NCBI GenBank assembly: GCA_009746045.1
Contig: RPFO01001895.1
Location: forward strand, 113,566-177,565
Direction of reading: 5' to 3'
DNA length: 64,000 nt
From: Mesostigma viride
Taxonomy: Eukaryota; Streptophyta; Mesostigmatophyceae; Mesostigmatales; Mesostigmataceae
A model generated the notes under the pieces. That model saw only the letters and a list, made by a program, of their open reading frames with translations. It was not told the origin of the DNA and did no database searches. This document shows, in pieces, positions 11,901 to 22,900 of this stretch. Within the stretch, counting starts at the first letter, position 1; every line of letters starts with the position of its first letter. The position numbers and the translations under genes are program-made.

Positions 11901-14900
11901 CTTCCTTCCTTCCTTCCTTCCTTCCTTCCTTCCTTCCTTCCTTCCTTCCTTCCTTCCTTCCTTCCTTCCTTCCTTCCTTCCTTCCTTCCTTCCTTCCTTC
12001 CTTCCTTCCTTCCTTCCTTCCTTCCTTCCTTCCTTCCTTCCTTCCTTCCTTCCTTCCTTCCTTCCTTCCTTCCTTCCTTCCTTCCTTCCTTCCTTCCTTC
12101 CTTCCTTCCTTCCTTCCTTCCTTCCTTCCTTCCTTCCTTCCTTCCTTCCTTCCTTCCTTCCTCCTTCCGTTTCGCCGATACAGACGGCGCACCTGGAGGA
12201 GCAGCTCGCGGACGCAGTGGCGTCCAACGACGAGCTACACAAGCGCGTGATGCAGCTGGAGCGCGAGGGGGCCAACGCGGCGTCCAGCGCTGATGAGCGG
12301 CTGCAGCTTGCCGAGTGAGTGCCGGCTGCCTCTCATAACGTTTTGTCTTGGCTTCTTTGTCCGAGTGGGTACCGGCTGCCACGTGTATGCCTCTCTACAC
12401 GTGTATGCCTCTACTACTATATACCTAACTAAATACCATTACTTTAGTTTATATATTCCATAACCATAATTTACAGATTTTTACTGCTTTTCGTTCAGAT
12501 CAATAACTACGCGTGGCTCTTCTTGCTTCGCAATTTGTCGAGACCATCGGATGAATTATAATTTTTTTAAAAAAATACCGGCTGCCTTTGCAGATCTTGC
12601 GGTTTGACTGTGGACGTAAATGCACGTGTGCACGCCCCCACCACGTCAACATGCAAGCCACGAGCCTACGCATTGCAATTAGTAGTCTACCACCTGCATG
12701 GCATACCCTACACCCGCCACCCTTGACCCCGCCACCCGGAACGCCCTGACGTTTGCACCCAAAATCCAAGACCCTACACCAATAATCATACTGCTGATTT
12801 TTCACACCAAATCCCGCCACCCGCCGCCTGCCATCTTATACCCACCACCCACTCAACCAACCAACCAACCAACCAACCAACCAACCAACCAACCAACCAA
12901 CCAACCAACCAACCAACCAACCAACCAACCAACCAACCAACCAACCAACCAACCAACCAACCAACCAACCAACCAACCAACCAACCAACCAACCAACCAA
13001 CCAACCAACCAACCAACCAACCAACCAACCTTGTACACGTGCGACCCCCTCGTGCAGGTCGGAGCACTTTGCGGAGGAGACACGCTTGCGCGGCGTGCTC
13101 AAAGAGGCGCAGGACCAGCTGGAGGAGGCGACAACGACGCTCAACCTGGCACAGAGGTGGGTGATAAACATGCTTAACCTGGTACACGGGTGGGCTATTC
13201 TTCACCTGGCAGAGAAGTAAGCGACCAGGAGGGGTCGGGTGCGTTTTATATCCGTGAATCGCGCCCACCCTGGCGCTCTCTCTACCACACACACACTTAC
13301 AGACACCCTTAACACACGCATACACACACACACACACACACTTCAACACACACAACACCACTCACACTTACATGCACACTCACGCACGCGCGGGCACACA
13401 CACTTCAACACACACAACACCACTCACGCTTACATGCTCACTCACGCACTTCAACACACACACACTTACTTCAACACACACACGCACACACACTTACTTC
13501 AACACACACACGCACACACACTTACACACGCGCACTTTTCATGTCCCACCTTTTCTCTTGTGCCCGTGTCCCCAGGGAGGCAGAGACGGACCGCGAGAAC
13601 CACCGCGCCGCGCTGGAGGCGGCCGAGGCGGCGTCCTCCCGTCGCCTGTCGGACGCCAAGGAGCAGTGGGACGAGGCGCGGCATGCGTTGCAGATGGAGC
13701 GCCAGGCGCTGGCCATGCAGCTGCAAGCACTCGAGGACGCGGCCGAGGTGGACCGGCGGCGGCACGAGGAGGCGGTCAACACGCTGCAGGCGGTGAGTGC
13801 TTATCAGCCGGGTTCGTCACGTACGGTAACCGGCTACTACCGTCCCGAACCCTACTTATCAGTATGGACCGTTCATGTGACTAGGCACTTGCTTAGTGGG
13901 CGAAGTATAGACTACTAACTATATGAGTATAGGGTATATGCTTTTGGGGCTATGTAAGTTACTTCATGCGAACAAGCGGTGGCACGAGGGGACGGTCAAC
14001 ATGCTGCAGGCGGTCAGTATGCATATTGTGAATCACACTCAGCATGTTGCGCTCGGCATGTGTATGAGAATAGGATCTTCACCTGCTTGAACCAATGTCT
14101 GATGCTTATCTAAAACTTGAAAAAAATCAATAGGTCTAGAAATTCTGCCTGGTTTTATAACTACCTCACGCAACATATCATTAGTTTGAGAGACTTGGGC
14201 TAAACCACTACTATGACAAATCAAATCTTTCATAATTTGAGTTCCAGCTTCTACATATTCACAATCTCAAAACTTTTCTGAGTACCTGTAAGCTCTTCTC
14301 TTGCTGTACAATGAGCGGAGGGCAAGAACTGGCGGCATAATTCTTCGAGGGCTGTAGCGTGAGTTGAAATGCTCGGCGATGAGTGCAGGTGATCGAGATA
14401 CAAATTCGAATCTCAACATGGCTCCCTCACCCTTGCTACCTACTCACCAACCTACCTACTTACGCACAAACACACGCAGGGGTGGACCTGACTTGCCGCG
14501 AGAACCACGCCGCATCGTTTTACAACTGTCTCTCGGTCCTTCCGTTGTAGGACTCCCTCCCTCACGTTCTACCGCAGGAGGTGGACCTGGTGTGCCATCA
14601 CATCGACTCCTTTATCAAGGACGTCATACCGATCAGATCTCATGTGCAGGCACTGCACCCAGTCCCTCAATTACTCGTCTGCAGGAGGTGGACACACGTT
14701 TGCTGCGAGAATCGCACTGCATCGTTACATGGCTCTCTCTCTCCTCTTGACCCTCTCACTCACTCACTCTCTCATTCACTCACTCACTCACTCACTCACT
14801 CACTCACTCACTCACTCACTCACTCACTCACTCACTCACTCACTCACTCACTCACTCACTCACTCACTCACTCACTCACTCACTCACTCACTCTTGCTCC

Positions 14901-17900
14901 CTTTCTACCACAGGAGGTGGACCTGGTGCGCCGCGAGAACGGCGCCTTTGTCAAGGACCTGCGCAGCGCACAGGAGTCGCTGGAGCAGCTCAAGGGGGAG
15001 GCGGCGGAGATGAGGGCCAAGGGGGAGGGGGCGCGGTCCGAGCTGGAGTCACTGCAGGCCGAGTACGGCCACCTGCAGGCTAAGCACCGCGAGATGATGG
15101 CCGCGCGCAACGAGCTGGCGTAAGTAGTTCTACCCTTCTAAATCGTAAACCGTAAATCTTTATCTCCTTCGCTTCCTCTTGTTTTCTTTTCACTTACGTT
15201 TTATTCGATCTGAGCACGGCCACCTGCAACCCCCTCCTTCTCTGCCAAGCACGAGGAGCTAGACATAATGCTCGCAGTCTTACTGTTACCCTTGTCATCG
15301 TCTCTGCGATACCCACTTATTCCTAACGGTTGGACCCTTTCCAGCGCCAAGAATGATGCGCTAGCACTTGCTGTCTCCCAAAGGTTATTCATACTAGTAA
15401 CATACTACTATTATATATGAAATATATTTACTGTCATACGTACTTGTAGTAGTATATTTACCTTTTACTGTTTTGTACTGTTGTGAACATCAATACTGCC
15501 ATTATTGCGGTTGCCTCCTCGCGCCTCCAGCGCGAAGAACGAGGCGCTGAAAATGTTGCTTACTGTATCATTCTCGCTGTTGTTCTCGCTACTGTTTCTG
15601 TTGCTGTATTTATACTGCATATCTACTTACTCCTATCACTACACCCTCCCCCAGCGCGAAGAACGAGGCACTGGACATGGCACACGAGCGGCTGCGCGCC
15701 GACTTTGGGGACTTGGTGGCGGCGGCGAGCCGCGACCGCGAAGAGCAGGCCAAGGCCGCGCAGAAGAGCAAGGTAGCGGATTTATTGCCTGCAGGTGTGC
15801 CATGTCCAGAAGAGCCATGTGCAGAAGAGCAATGTGATGGTCTTGCCTCTAGAAGCTATGCGCAGAAGAGCAATGTGATGGTCTTGTCTTCTAGAAGCTA
15901 TGCGCAGAAGTGCAAGGTAGCTGAAAAGACGGTTGGAGGATGTTTGCATCGCAAGCCATGTGCAGAAGAGCAAGTTAAACTTGAGGATGATGGAGGAATG
16001 TTTGGCTTGTGCAGGCTTACCTTGAGTCTTAAAGCCTTACACTTCAGTTGCAGCAAATTGGCACTGTGATGTCATAACAGCATGATGGCCGTACAGCATG
16101 GCAGACCAGTGCCATGCACCCTTGGTATGCCAATAGGACAGACTTTTAATTTTAATGCCAGTAGGACAGTCCCGCCCCATGTCACGGTCGCCCATGGCCG
16201 GCGTGTACCAGCTGGAGAAGGCAGCGGGTTCAGTTAAATAACAGTAGTTCGAACCCTGTGGCTGTCGTGTTTTACGTAGTAGTCGTTCCAACCCCGTAGT
16301 AGTTTTTGATAGTACTTTTTTACATAATCGTAGTTCCAACCTCTGGCTGTCATCTTTTTGCCTCATCGCACCTACCACCACAGGCCATATTCCAAGTGAA
16401 CAAGTTGTGGCGCTAAATATCTCCCATATAACCCTCTGGCTGTCGTGGTTCTGTGTGGTCACACCAAAGGCATCAGGCTGCATTGCGCTGGAGAAAGCGG
16501 CGGTCTTTCTTTATTTTCTTTTAATCCTTTCACTAGAATGTCTGTGCACACCATACAATACCTAAAACCACAGGCCGCCTTCCAATTGGAGAAGGCAGCC
16601 GCGCTGAGGAAGGCGGGCGATGCGCTGCAGGAGGTGCGGCGCAGCTATAAGGCCAAGATGAAGCTGGTCAAGAAGGTATGCTCCTACGTGCACGGCTATC
16701 AAAGTAGGTACTTGTTTAGGAACTCGTCTAGAAGGTATGCTCCCCTTTTGTCCAGTAGTGTGCACTTTGTCCACTAGGCAGTAATGAGGGACTTGTCAAG
16801 GGAAGTTGCGGCGCAGCTTACAGGTACAGAGCCAGAATAAAGCTGGTTGATGATGCTGGTCCTTAAGGCGAACCACACGAGAGACGCACTCTCCAGTAGT
16901 CCACTAGAACTGCGCAACAGCGCAAGCAAGCCTGATGAAACGGGTAGCCCTTTCGCAAGTTTTATGATAGGGCAGCCCTTCACAAAGTTTTACTGACAGG
17001 ACAGCCCTTCGTAAAGTTTTATGAAAGGGACAGCTTTTCGCAAAGTTTTATGGAAGGGGCAGCCCTGTGCGAAGTTTTATGAAAGGGAAAGCTTTTCGCA
17101 AGTTTTATAGAAGGGACAGCCCTTTGCGAAGCCTGGCATTGGACCAGCTTGTATCAGCAGGTCAAGGAGGCGAGCGCATTCGCAGCTATGTAAAGCATGG
17201 GGTGATCAGGAATGTTTGGAGCCAGTTGAGGGAAGGTGCGGCACATTGAACAGATGCAGGGCACCTCGAACAGATGCAGGGCACCTCGAACAGATACAGG
17301 GCACTTCTAACAGCTACAAGGCACCTCTAACAGATACAGGGCACTTCTAGCAGCTACAAGGCCGAGATGATGCCTGTTGATGAAGCTGGTCCGGAAGGTA
17401 TGCTTCGGGACCACGCAATCAAGGTCTTCCACGCAATCCTGACCGGTCATTCAAGGAGGTACTAGGCCTTCTGTATGAGGCGGTGAAGAAGACGGCGTTT
17501 CTGAACCTGGCTTGCCGCCTTCCCCCCCCCCCCCCCCCCCCTTCAACCTTGCTTGCTGCTCCCTCCCCCCCCCCCCCCCCAGCGCCTGCTGCACGACCAC
17601 CACGCGGTTGTGGGCCTCACGCAGGAGAACCACAAACTTCTGGCGCGCGTCAACCAGCTGGAGGCCGAGGCAACGGCGATGCAGCGCGTGTGGCAGGTAG
17701 GGTCACTGTGACAGGGCAGGTGGGGTCACTGCAATAGGGCAGGTAGGGTCGCGATAACTGTGAAAGCGAGGTGACCGTGATTCAGGGGGGGTGGCAAGTA
17801 GGGTCACTGTAATAGGGCAGGTACGGTCACTAAAACAGTGGAGGCCGGGGCGACCGCGCAAAGTATGTGGCCGGTACGGTCACTATGATGGGGCAAGTAG

Positions 17901-18788
17901 GGCAACTGCAACTGGGCGGGTACGTTCACTATGATGGGGCAAGGAGGGTAACTGCAACTGGGCGGATACGTTCACTATGATTGGGCCAGTAGGATAACTG
18001 CAACTGGGTGGGTACGTTCACTATGATGGGGCAAGTAGGGCAACTGCAACTGGGTGGATACGGTCACTATGGCAGTGAACGCCAAGGCGACCGCACTGCA
18101 GCGCTTGTGGCAGGTACAGTGGTGGAGCAGTTGGGATGAAGGGATGAATGTTTACAGAGATGAATGGTATGTGTTTATAAGGATGAGTATTACTACAAAT
18201 GTCTCCTGATCATCTATCGTGGCCTCCAGTGATCATAGGAAGGATTTGCTTTGTTAATGCGTGAGTGTACATCATTGTGTTTGTGAGCGTGTGTGTTCTC
18301 ATCAAATGGTGCCCTTGTTTGTATCCATGCACTTACGATTCTTTCGATTTTCTCGTTGTCTGGCGACCCTGGAATGGAGGCAAGCACAGGAGGGGAGGGA
18401 TTACACTTTACCATGCAATTTGATGAATGAATCAGTTCATTATAGATGGATTATGAATGCATTAATGACCATGTGCACTGGCATCCTTTCTCTCTATGTT
18501 TTAGGACACCGAGCCCTCCAGAGCCTCTTTGAGACCCCTGTTTCTTGCTGGTGTACGCCACCCACAACATGTACTCGTTGCTGCATGGTGCAGACGCAAA
18601 GGCCAATCGAGCCGCTGGGCCCACGCGTCGCGAGCTCGATGGAGAACGTGGCGTGGAGACCATCCTCGTCCCAAGTGTCCAGAGGACTGGCCGAAGCCAT
18701 AGGCGGTGTCATGGCCCCGGGAGCCGCGGACGCTGGATTCGAGAACATCCGTAGGCGCCAGGCAAAGATCATCAAGCAGCTTGGCTAA
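2979..18788 (+). CDS. CEP83: CEP83/CCDC41-like basal-body coiled-coil protein, 17 exons
   Basis: Exons: 2979-3128, 5269-5346, 6088-6194, 6836-6914, 7271-7348, 7949-8048, 8451-8559, 9400-9475, 10637-10750, 12184-12314, 13058-13156, 13576-13792, 14914-15119, 15655-15772, 16574-16675, 17583-17696, 18594-18788 (TAA). All junctions are GT-AG and in phase. The sum is 2073 nt, giving 690 aa; human CEP83 is about 700 aa. The product is almost entirely heptad-rich coiled coil. The junction of exons 3 and 4 gives [20 protein letters not shown], followed by an LEAPHRYRI segment. This matches the diagnostic N-terminal CEP83 block, where the human protein has an ILTP-KLELLR-QELETP pattern. CEP83 is a centriole distal-appendage protein that docks the basal body to membrane and starts cilium assembly. 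The start is the first ATG in exon 1, before an acidic segment. Introns are unusually rich in simple repeats and exon-edge copies. Exon limits are predictions; the family call rests mainly on exons 3-5 and length. Confidence 0.82.
4212..4482. repeat. About 22-bp minisatellite in CEP83 intron 1
   Basis: About a dozen tandem copies of a unit close to TTTAGGTATATCTCTTTCAT followed by CCC. Copies vary mainly by TTTAGG versus TTAAGG and TTCATCC versus TTTATCC. The array resumes at about 4916-4960 after being split by the inserted element at 4484-4915. It lies wholly in the first intron. Confidence 0.9.
4484..4915. mobile_element. 432-bp MITE with TA target-site duplication
   Basis: The ends are inverted repeats of about 37 bp. 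The left begins CCGTAGTGGTC and continues into GATCACTTTGCGAC; the right end is the reverse complement with a few mismatches. Both flanks are TA, which fits a TA duplication, because deleting the element plus one TA restores an intact minisatellite unit (GGTA-TA-TCTC). The interior repeats a TTTGCGACCCAAAA motif several times. There is no transposase frame, so it is non-autonomous. TA duplication is typical of Tc1/mariner-type transposons; family assignment beyond that is inference. Confidence 0.82.
5429..5560 (+). repeat. Decayed copies of CEP83 exon 2 end and donor site
   Basis: The segment 5429-5467 repeats the last ~30 bases of exon 2 and its GTAAG donor with a handful of substitutions, 117 bp downstream. 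A further GAGGAGCGGGTAAGC piece follows at about 5512. A CACTGCTGCGGTTGCTAGCA block is itself duplicated (about 5488 and 5541). These are intronic and not needed for the coding frame. Confidence 0.75.
5803..5955. repeat. 25-bp tandem repeat in CEP83 intron 2
   Basis: Six copies of a unit containing CAGCGGTTTACACCCTCATG followed by TTTCC. The last copy is diverged (CAGTGGTCAGCACCCC). Each unit carries a YYCCRCAG acceptor-like string, so the array could offer decoy 3' splice sites upstream of exon 3. Confidence 0.85.
7165..7206 (+). repeat. Partial copy of CEP83 exon 5 in the preceding intron
   Basis: Repeats the first ~38 bases of exon 5 (GGAGCTGGAGACC, then CGTCGGAGCAGCTGCTG) about 105 bp upstream of the true exon, with one or two mismatches. 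It lacks the rest of the exon and its donor. Confidence 0.8.
9546..9980 (+). repeat. Five decaying copies of CEP83 exon 8 end and donor
   Basis: The exon 8 end, CAGGTGCAGCGGCTCAAGGT, recurs at about 9550 with one or two changes. It recurs more weakly at about 9631 and 9727 (AGCGGCTCAAGGTGAG kept). The last two, at about 9856 and 9952, keep only GCAGTGGCCCA plus a donor-like GTGAG. Similarity falls with distance from the exon, as expected of successive tandem duplications of the exon edge. Confidence 0.82.
10912..11055 (+). repeat. Two copies of CEP83 exon 10 start and acceptor
   Basis: Both sit upstream of the long CCTT array and resemble the exon 10 start at 12184. About 10912-10945 has TGCAGACAGCTCG, then AAGCAGCTCGCGC. 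About 11018-11052 has AGACAGCGCGCCTGGAGGAG, then CAGCTTGCGCATGC. Exon 10 reads ACGGCGCACCTGGAGGAGCA. The simple repeat therefore lies between copies of the same exon boundary. Confidence 0.8.
11103..12162. repeat. About 1.06-kb near-perfect (CCTT)n microsatellite
   Basis: Roughly 265 uninterrupted CCTT units in CEP83 intron 9, ending about 20 bp before the exon 10 acceptor. The sense strand is all pyrimidine. Long open frames across it (PSFLPSFL on +, GRKEGRKE on -) are repeat artefacts. Confidence 0.98.
12853..13030. repeat. (CCAA)n microsatellite before CEP83 exon 11
   Basis: About 44 CCAA units in intron 10, ending 27 bp before the exon 11 acceptor. Apparent frames (TNQP, WLVG) are artefacts. 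Confidence 0.98.
13285..13535. repeat. CA-rich repeat tract in CEP83 intron 11
   Basis: Imperfect (CA)n with ACTTCAACACACACA blocks repeated five or so times, followed by the TTTTCTCTTGTGCCC pyrimidine tract and the exon 12 acceptor. Confidence 0.9.
14479..14730 (+). repeat. Three copies of CEP83 exon 13 start
   Basis: True exon 13 begins GAGGTGGACCTGGTGCGCCG. Copies: about 14481-14520 (GGTGGACCTGACTTGCCGCG), about 14577-14625 (GCAGGAGGTGGACCTGGTGT, with a TTTATCAAGGAC match further in), and about 14684-14725 (AGGAGGTGGACACACG, then CGAGAATCGCACTGCATCG). Each keeps a CAG or CGCAGG acceptor-like 5' edge and the spacing is about 100 bp. Confidence 0.85.
14756..14893. repeat. (CACT)n microsatellite before CEP83 exon 13
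   Basis: About 33 near-perfect CACT units in the intron, ending about 20 bp before the exon 13 acceptor. HSLT frames are artefacts. Confidence 0.97.
15343..15560 (+). repeat. Two copies of CEP83 exon 14 start
   Basis: True exon 14 (15655) begins CGCGAAGAACGAGGCACTGG after CCCCCAG. Copies at about 15343 (CCAGCGCCAAGAATGATGCG) and about 15528 (CCAGCGCGAAGAACGAGGCG) keep both the acceptor and the first ~20 exon bases. Confidence 0.88.
15795..15985 (+). repeat. Copies of CEP83 exon 14 end and donor
   Basis: Exon 14 ends GCGCAGAAGAGCAAGGTAGC. Related strings occur downstream at about 15803, 15819, 15860, 15901 and 15958 (for example GCGCAGAAGAGCAATGTGAT and GCGCAGAAGTGCAAGGTAGC), roughly 40-55 bp apart in the later copies. 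Confidence 0.82.
16205..16500 (+). repeat. Copies of CEP83 exon 15 start
   Basis: Exon 15 begins GCCGCCTTCCAATTGGAGAA followed by GGCAGC. Related strings: about 16208 (CAGCTGGAGAAGGCAGCGG), about 16381 (CAGGCCATATTCCAAGTGAA) and about 16484 (GCGCTGGAGAAAGCGGCGG). These are more decayed than the exon 14 copies. Confidence 0.65.
16930..17140. repeat. About 33-bp minisatellite in CEP83 intron 15
   Basis: Six or seven units built on CAGCCCTTCGCAAAGTTTTA followed by TGAAAGGGA, with scattered substitutions. No gene is supported here. Confidence 0.85.
17225..17400 (+). repeat. Exon-derived minisatellite (CEP83 exon 15 end)
   Basis: About six units of ~23 bp alternating AACAGATGCAGGGCACCTCG and AACAGCTACAAGGCACCTCT types. 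The last unit runs into AGCTACAAGGCCGAGATGAT, then AAGCTGGTCCGGAAGGTATG, a clear copy of the exon 15 end and its GTATGC donor (exon: CAGCTATAAGGCCAAGATGA). Another decayed copy sits at about 16799-16862. The minisatellite therefore seems to have grown from a duplicated exon edge. Confidence 0.8.
17697..18120 (+). repeat. Exon-derived minisatellite (CEP83 exon 16 end and donor)
   Basis: Begins at the exon 16 donor and repeats the string GGCAGGTAGGGTCACTGTGA in ~22-44 bp units, mutating to GGGCAAGTAGGGCAACTGCA and GGGTACGTTCACTATGATGG. Larger exon pieces recur at about 17838 (GGAGGCCGGGGCGACCGCGC) and about 18080 (GCGACCGCACTGCAGCGCTT, then GTGGCAGGTAC), matching the exon 16 end. Confidence 0.85.
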
Positions 18789-18802
18789 CAGCTTTAGTAC
18801 AA

Positions 18803-19336
18803 ATGCATGGCTGTGTTGACCAAGGGCACTGTCTGTCATCTCGCGGGAAGCCTCGAGCATGGGATCGCACGGACATGGTCGTCGCGCCTGGCGGAGGCCC
18901 GCCCCCAGTTCTGCCTCCTGGACGACACCGTGGTAAACTACCCAGACCATTTCAAATGCTCCGCTCGGCATGCAGCTGGCTACGCGACTGCGCAGATGAC
19001 ATGGCGACTCAAATCAGCATGGCATGGGGAAAAACCCCGCGAGTATCGCCGCTGGTGGTAGTAGCACCCTCGCCCTGCCCCGGACTTGTCAACCACGACC
19101 TGTTCAAGGTCGTCATTTTGACGGTCCTGACCTCCAGGGGGGAGGCGTGGGCGCTGATGCAGGGGATGAAGGCTCGGCTCGACGGAGCCGTCACCAAGAT
19201 GCTTCGCAGAGCCTATACGCTGAATGTTCCCTACAGTCTGCATAGTCCTTTACGTATTATACTCTGTGACACAGCCTCAGTTGTTCCATCAACACTTCTG
19301 TACCTATTCCCATCAATAATGATGCATACACGCTAG
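18803..19336 (+). pseudogene. Relic of non-LTR retrotransposon reverse transcriptase C-terminus
   Basis: In the frame open from 18803 to 19336 the translation about 19108-19230 reads VVILTVLTSRGEAWALMQGM and then KARLDGAVTKMLRRA. This resembles the conserved tail of LINE-type reverse transcriptases (a V-LLYGSETW-L-K-LE-RLD--YTRMLR pattern). Only this C-terminal stretch is recognisable; there is no YADD motif or endonuclease. It lies directly after the CEP83 stop codon. The relic reading is inference from the short motif. Confidence 0.5.
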
Positions 19337-19996
19337 CAAACTCATATCTTACTACATCAACAAAAGTATACATTTCTTGTTTTTGGTCCATTGGAGCTCC
19401 TTCCCACCAAGAGAAACATTTATTTTACATTTTTGTGTGCTAGACTATACTTACAGCCTATACCACACCTTCAAACTCAGTGCACATCATTATCATGCAA
19501 GTTGTTTACTGTAGCACCATGCTGGGGGCCCAGCATACTCGAACACAAGGTGTTGCCCCTCTTAGCAGCATGGGTGGGTGGGTGGGTGGGTGGGTGGGAG
19601 CTGAAACGAGACCTCCCTACATCCCCTACACCACTTAAAGTACTGACTGCCCATCACGTACAGTTGCGCCACACCTGACGGCTGGCGCAGCAGGTCTAGT
19701 GACGTACTTTAGAAGCTACCTAGGCCTGCACTTCGGAACGACACTCAGCGTTGGCACAAAAAGGCCTGCCGGTGCAGTACCCTCGTGACAAGCGCTAGTA
19801 TTACGCTATCTACGGCAGGTCGGTCCCCTTTGAGCCCGTCCACGCGTCATGTATAAAATGAGCGAAGCTCAACAAGTTTGCACACAAACACAGATAACCA
19901 CTTGGGCATACTTCCCCAGCCTATTAATTGCCATAGAAATCACGTCAATTGGCGAATTTTCGCCCATCGCACTATTAAGTGTACTAGGAGTGAAAA
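19337..19996. other. Intergenic, no gene seen
   Basis: Nothing coding is recognised. A (GGTG)n run of five units lies at about 19570-19597. Opposing genes converge here: CEP83 from the left (+) and the unassigned gene from the right (-). Confidence 0.5.
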
Positions 19997-22900
19997 CTAA
20001 ACCACGCATGGGTGCAGGCGTATCTCAACCTTTTCAGCAGGGCCTCCCACGATCTCCATCTGGTACCCTGCTTCGCTCAGGTTGCAGTCCAGCTCCGTGT
20101 CCCGGATGTTGACGCGGTGGGCCAGGTGCAGCAAGGCCACAAAGTAGCGCTGCATGGAGACACGGTCGCCGCTCGCTGCCACACGCAGCGACACGTACGG
20201 GATGACAGGCACACAACACACAAGTACACCGCATGGAGCGCAATGAGCTAGGCCTACATGAATAAATTGGGACGCACCGTACTTTACCGCATGCTCCCAT
20301 CCTTTTCATAACTCACAGGGGTCTGTTGAATTTTACGCCGAACCCCCAAGTACAGATCTGGCTGAAATCTCACGAGCTACATGCACGGCCCCGAAGTGGT
20401 GGCACTACTTGGCCATGTCATCCCAGACCTAAGTGCTAAGAAGGATACGGCCAACTTTCCAGTCCTGACCTAAGGAAATAACTCATGAAAAATGAATCAA
20501 TGATGAAACAGTCTCAAACATGAAAAGAAAAAACATCCAATGATGCAGTTTCAAGTGAACTGCGAGCGAGGCACAGGAGGCAAAGCTCAAGCGAGAGAAA
20601 CAGGAGGCAAGCGTACCTTGGATGCAGCGTGAGCGGACCACTCCAAGGGTGAGACCTGACAGCAGCTCAGGGTTCACTCCTTTCCCGCCACCCTTCCCAT
20701 CCTTCCCTCCAAGCTGGGCCGCGCCCTCGCAAACATCGTCACCATCAATTTCAACACCAGGATAAAACTTGCCATCCCGTCGCTTGGAGTTGATCGGCCT
20801 GCCGTTACCACCATCACCTGAATTTGCCACCCTCTTCCTCCAGCTGGCTGCCGTAACGATTTTCCCCTTGGCATCCAGGAGACCATATTCCCCCGCGATA
20901 GCTCGTGCGATGCTGGCGCTCAGTGGAGCCATCTTGCCACCCCCGCCGCTGCTGGCCCCGTCACCCCCACCCCCAAAACCCCACTGCTCACGCTCCGCCC
21001 GCTCCTTCTCCACCAGCTCCATCAGCAGCGCTTGGCCACTGGTGAGCGATGCCCGGTTCTGGTACTCCCTGGGGGGTTGCTGGCTGCCGTCAAACTGCTG
21101 GTATCACAGTTTGAGCCACGGTTGGAATGGGGGAGATGAAAATTTTGGGAGCCATGAAGTGCTTGTCTCATATAAAACTTGGTTCCCACAGAGGCAAATC
21201 AAGGCGTTGAATAGGCATGTCAGTTAAGTCGTGCTCACAAAAGGATAGAGTGGTCTTGAACAAAACTATGCATAGCTATGGGGACCTAAGATGGAGGAAA
21301 TGGGTGGATTCAACAGCCACCGCGAGTAGAACAGCCCAAAAGGTGGTACCTAATATATTTTGGGACGGGTAGAGTGCAGCCCAACAAGAGAGACCACCTC
21401 ACTGCGATAACAGGTGCATGCCGCCGCAGCATCTGTCCAAATGTCCAGGAAGATAGTTTTCAACCACGTACTGCACTACATGGCACTAGAAGTGTTTATG
21501 TGTGTGAAGTATTTATGTGATGATTACATTACTCCTGGTACGATCATAGGCTGTCATCAGCATGACATACCCGCCCTGTCAAAGCCATGGCCTGAGACAG
21601 CACTTAGGCATAGCTGAGCAGTGAGCGCACACCTCTCTTAATATAAAAATTACGTCAAATATCGTCAACAAAAAGTACAGCTAAACACCTTTCACTCGCA
21701 TATTAACAAAAGGCATCATCCTCACCTGTGAACCATACGACTCCCTGAAACGATGGCTGCCTCTTCCTGGTCCAGCTCCACCCGTCGGCGATGCTGGCAG
21801 CTCCTCCTCTTCTCGCCCCTCTTGACCCTTTGCTTCAGCCCCTTCAGTAATTAAGCCACGAGCTGCACCCCCACACATGCCACCCTCACTGGACATTGCC
21901 CCCTCTCCCATCTCCGACTCCCGCGGCCCGACCCGGCCACCCCTGGCCCTGCCATCCATCTGGGGCCCTGAACTCGGCGCGCTGGCATCCAAGACCAGCT
22001 CTTCCACGCCAGCCACCTGGCCATCTGCGGGCATCCGTCTGCCATCCGTCACCATCGCATCCGCTGTGATCCCGGCCGATGCTTGCTCGTCGAGGGTCCG
22101 CGAAGTACTTAGTAATGCCCCATTCAAGGGCACAGTCAAGGGATCTCGTAGGTCCCCATCCGGGCGCTCATCCTCGGGCAGATTTGGTCCACCGCAAGGG
22201 TGCGTACTGCCAACATCAGGTCGCTGGTGCGACAAGGGAGGGGAGCTGCATGCGCCTGCATGTGGTCGGCCTGATGCACCATCGTGAAGGCTTGCTTCAA
22301 CCCCATCATCGGCATCCCCAGCACAGCTTGGTTTGTTGACCCCCCAGGGCGGCCCGTGGGACTGGCCCGACGAGCCCGACAGGCGGGGACGCGCCACCCT
22401 CCAGGGACCCTGTCCCCCTTCCTCCACCTCGATTTCATCGGTGCCATCACTGAAACCTCTGGTGGTGCTGGATTCCACCTGGGCAGCTCTACCGCGGCCA
22501 TAATCTGGTGGTGCCGGAAGGCCAGGCGGCTGGTGCAACTGTGTCGAGCTTATCGATGGCATTTCCGTGTTTCCACGGGAAGGATCGTCGACGTGGTTGG
22601 TCATTGGTTGTAATACTGGCACCTGTGGAGACGGCAGCGATGCCCCGCCAGTGTTCCCGCTGCTCTGGTTGCCACCAAGTGCACTCATGCCTCCAAGGGC
22701 TCCACCAGGCAGCCAAGCCAAGTCCAGCACTTCCTCCTCCTCCTCCTCCTTCTCCTCCTCATCCTCCTCATCCTCCTCAAAAAAGTCTTCCCCATGTTGC
22801 TCCTTGACGAAAGCTGAGCGCGCCCCATCCCGGTCCCGTTGCACATCACCCGGCCAGGAGGGTTTGCGAACCGCTTCTGGTGCATCTCGCCAAGGCTTGT

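Noticed and set aside
11013-12382. Long open frames of 370-430 codons on both strands
   Set aside because: They are translations of the (CCTT)n array; they are open on both strands and have no composition other than the repeat.
12786-13361. Minus-strand WLVG repeat protein
   Set aside because: Translation of (CCAA)n, antisense to confirmed CEP83 exon 11.
18501-18971. Minus-strand 156-codon frame at the CEP83 3' end
   Set aside because: Antisense to the last CEP83 exon; no independent support.
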